Shown here: piece by piece, positions 62,872 to 64,000 of the stretch
How positions within the stretch are numbered: position 1 is the first letter of the stretch
Layout of the letters: each line of letters begins with the position of its first letter
The notes under the pieces: model-generated
Databases searched by the model: none
Seen by the model: only the letters and a program-made list of their open reading frames with translations
Told to the model about the DNA's origin: nothing
Program-made: the position numbers and the translations under genes
Assembly: GCA_007119795.1 (NCBI GenBank)
Contig: SKOZ01000044.1
Location: 1 to 64,000, forward strand
Reading direction: 5' to 3'
DNA: 64,000 bases
DNA from: Planctomycetales bacterium
GTDB lineage: Bacteria > Planctomycetota > Planctomycetia > Pirellulales > Thermoguttaceae

Positions 62872-64000
62872 ATGAAACAGCTCTACGAACATTTCGAACG
62901 TACCTTCCGCGAGGCGACCGACGGCCGCGACCCCCGCGCGCGGCGGGTCGGTGCGGAACTCAAGTTTCCTTTGGTTTGCCCCGACGGTTCGGCAGCTTCG
63001 CGGACCGCGGTCGATGCCCTCTGGAAGTATCTGGCGGGGGAAGGCTGGCAGCCGCTTCACGACGGCGTTTCCGGGCGGGTTGTGGGGGCCACGCGGCCGG
63101 GTCCCGAGAATGACTCGGTGGCCTCCTGCGAGACGGGCTACTGCAAGACGGAGTTCTCCCTCGCGCACGTAGCCGATCTCACCGAACTCGAGCGGGCCGT
63201 CGACGAATTGCTGGCCCTCTTGCGACCCTTCGCCGCCCGGAACGAGGTGCGGTTTCTCGGCTACGGCATACAGCCGGTCACGCCGCCGGGCAAGGACCTC
63301 CTGCTCAAGAAGGAGCGGGCCAGCTTCTGGGACCGCGCCGTCCCCTCGAATCGGGTGATCCCGCTCGCCGAGGGCGACGACGTGCATCTCTTCACCATCA
63401 ACGCCGGCAGCCACGTCCACGTCAGCGTGACCGCGGACGAGGCGGTGCGGGCCGTGAACGTCTTGAACGGCTTCGCCGGGGCGCAGATCGCCCTGGGCGC
63501 GGATTCGAGCGTCTGGCGGAACAGCGTCGACCCGCAGTACCAGGCGGTCGGCGAGGTCCTCTGGGACCTCTGGCGGCCGGCGGCGGGGCGGAGCGGCCTG
63601 CCGCTGCGGCCCTTCGCCGACCTGGCCGACTACGTAACGCAGATCGCCGCCCTGCGACCGATCTACGTCCGCCGCAACGGCGCCCCCCTCATCCTTCACG
63701 ACTACGGCAGCTTCGCCGAATACTACGCCAGCGGTGCGGCCGAAGGCGTGGATCTAGAGGGACGCCGCCACGCGATCACGCCGGGGGCGGAGGACGTCGA
63801 CTTGCACAACTCGTGCTACTGGTTCACGGCGCGCATCTCCCGGTACTTCACCGTGGAGAACCGCGCCTTCGACCAGCAGCCTCGCGGCGAGCTGCTCACG
63901 CCCGCCGCCGTGACGCTGGGGCTGGCCTCGGCGCTCGACGAGGCCGAAGAGGCCTTGGCGCCCCACGATTGGGAGGAGCTCCGCGCGGCGCGGCAGGCGG
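62872..64000 (+). CDS. Glutamate-cysteine ligase-like protein (GCS2 family), 3' end outside window
   Basis: The first 376 residues are visible. VGAELKFPL near 26-34 is the glutamate/ATP-site motif of the GCS2 (gamma-glutamylcysteine synthetase) family. NAGSHVHVSV near 181-190 and YWFTARISRYFTVENRAFDQQP near 319-340 fit the same fold. It would make gamma-glutamylcysteine, the first step to glutathione-type thiols, but related enzymes ligate other amines. No strong ribosome-binding site is seen before ATG 62872. Confidence 0.75.
   Translation, partial: MKQLYEHFERTFREATDGRDPRARRVGAELKFPLVCPDGSAASRTAVDALWKYLAGEGWQPLHDGVSGRVVGATRPGPENDSVASCETGYCKTEFSLAHVADLTELERAVDELLALLRPFAARNEVRFLGYGIQPVTPPGKDLLLKKERASFWDRAVPSNRVIPLAEGDDVHLFTINAGSHVHVSVTADEAVRAVNVLNGFAGAQIALGADSSVWRNSVDPQYQAVGEVLWDLWRPAAGRSGLPLRPFADLADYVTQIAALRPIYVRRNGAPLILHDYGSFAEYYASGAAEGVDLEGRRHAITPGAEDVDLHNSCYWFTARISRYFTVENRAFDQQPRGELLTPAAVTLGLASALDEAEEALAPHDWEELRAARQA

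Overview
This is a GC-rich bacterial chromosome segment, most likely from a planctomycete (Planctomycetota, possibly Pirellulales-like). The assignment rests on gene content, not on an rRNA gene. The pointers are Tat-exported TIM-barrel sugar isomerases, a giant secreted SdrD-B/FG-GAP protein with an MEPRELLAAD motif near its N-terminus, planctomycete-style zinc-ribbon proteins, a prenyltransferase-repeat/DUF4159 protein, a lysine-rich histone H1-like protein, and a KdsB enzyme implying LPS-type sugar metabolism. No rRNA, tRNA, CRISPR array or transposase gene was found.

Layout. 1-9.8 kb: tail of a Pro-rich protein, a Gly-Ile-Gly repeat secreted protein, a Tat-exported isomerase, an O-methyltransferase, an APC permease followed by a membrane exporter-like protein, and a ketosynthase-like protein without the catalytic Cys. 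9-13.5 kb: secreted and membrane hypotheticals, a CheY-like receiver, hypB-hypA, an aldo/keto reductase. 13.5-28 kb: M16 protease pair, lipoprotein cytochrome c peroxidase, histone-like protein, site-2-protease-like M50 protein, DUF4159 protein, RNase R, acetyl-CoA synthetase, zinc-ribbon protein. 28-33.2 kb: zinc-ribbon membrane protein, HD hydrolase, NagB, DUF4870 protein, KdsB. 33.2-42.8 kb: a non-autonomous element (MITE), the giant SdrD-B protein, a WD40 protein, a putative DNA-binding protein, a 1-kb gene-free stretch and an ABC-2 permease. 42.8-48.7 kb: a three-gene NAD(P)H-linked [FeFe] hydrogenase operon. 48.7-58.5 kb: creatininase-family hydrolase, sodium/solute symporter, second Tat isomerase, MtaB, ClpS, M20 peptidase, a second MITE and a membrane protein. 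58.9-64 kb: ArgC, an SDR, ProA and the start of a glutamate-cysteine ligase.

The most notable system is the hydrogenase operon. A NuoE-like subunit overlaps, by ATGA, a 1048-residue protein that joins a 2Fe-2S domain, a NuoF-type flavoprotein and a complete GltD/NfnB-type FAD/NAD(P)H module. The HydA catalytic subunit follows. Upstream lies a textbook sigma-54 promoter (TGGCACG-N4-TTGCA) with two copies of a 14-bp palindrome 20 bp apart at about -80 to -113, where an enhancer-binding protein would be expected. Maturases HydEFG are not in the window.

A second result is a MITE family: two copies of about 460-480 bp and one decayed end. Both full copies are flanked by CTAG, and in both the target TA lies inside the TAG stop codon of a neighbouring gene, which the element regenerates. 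A third is a strong promoter with an A-rich upstream tract between argC and an SDR gene, where the predicted transcript begins with a three-way-junction fold.
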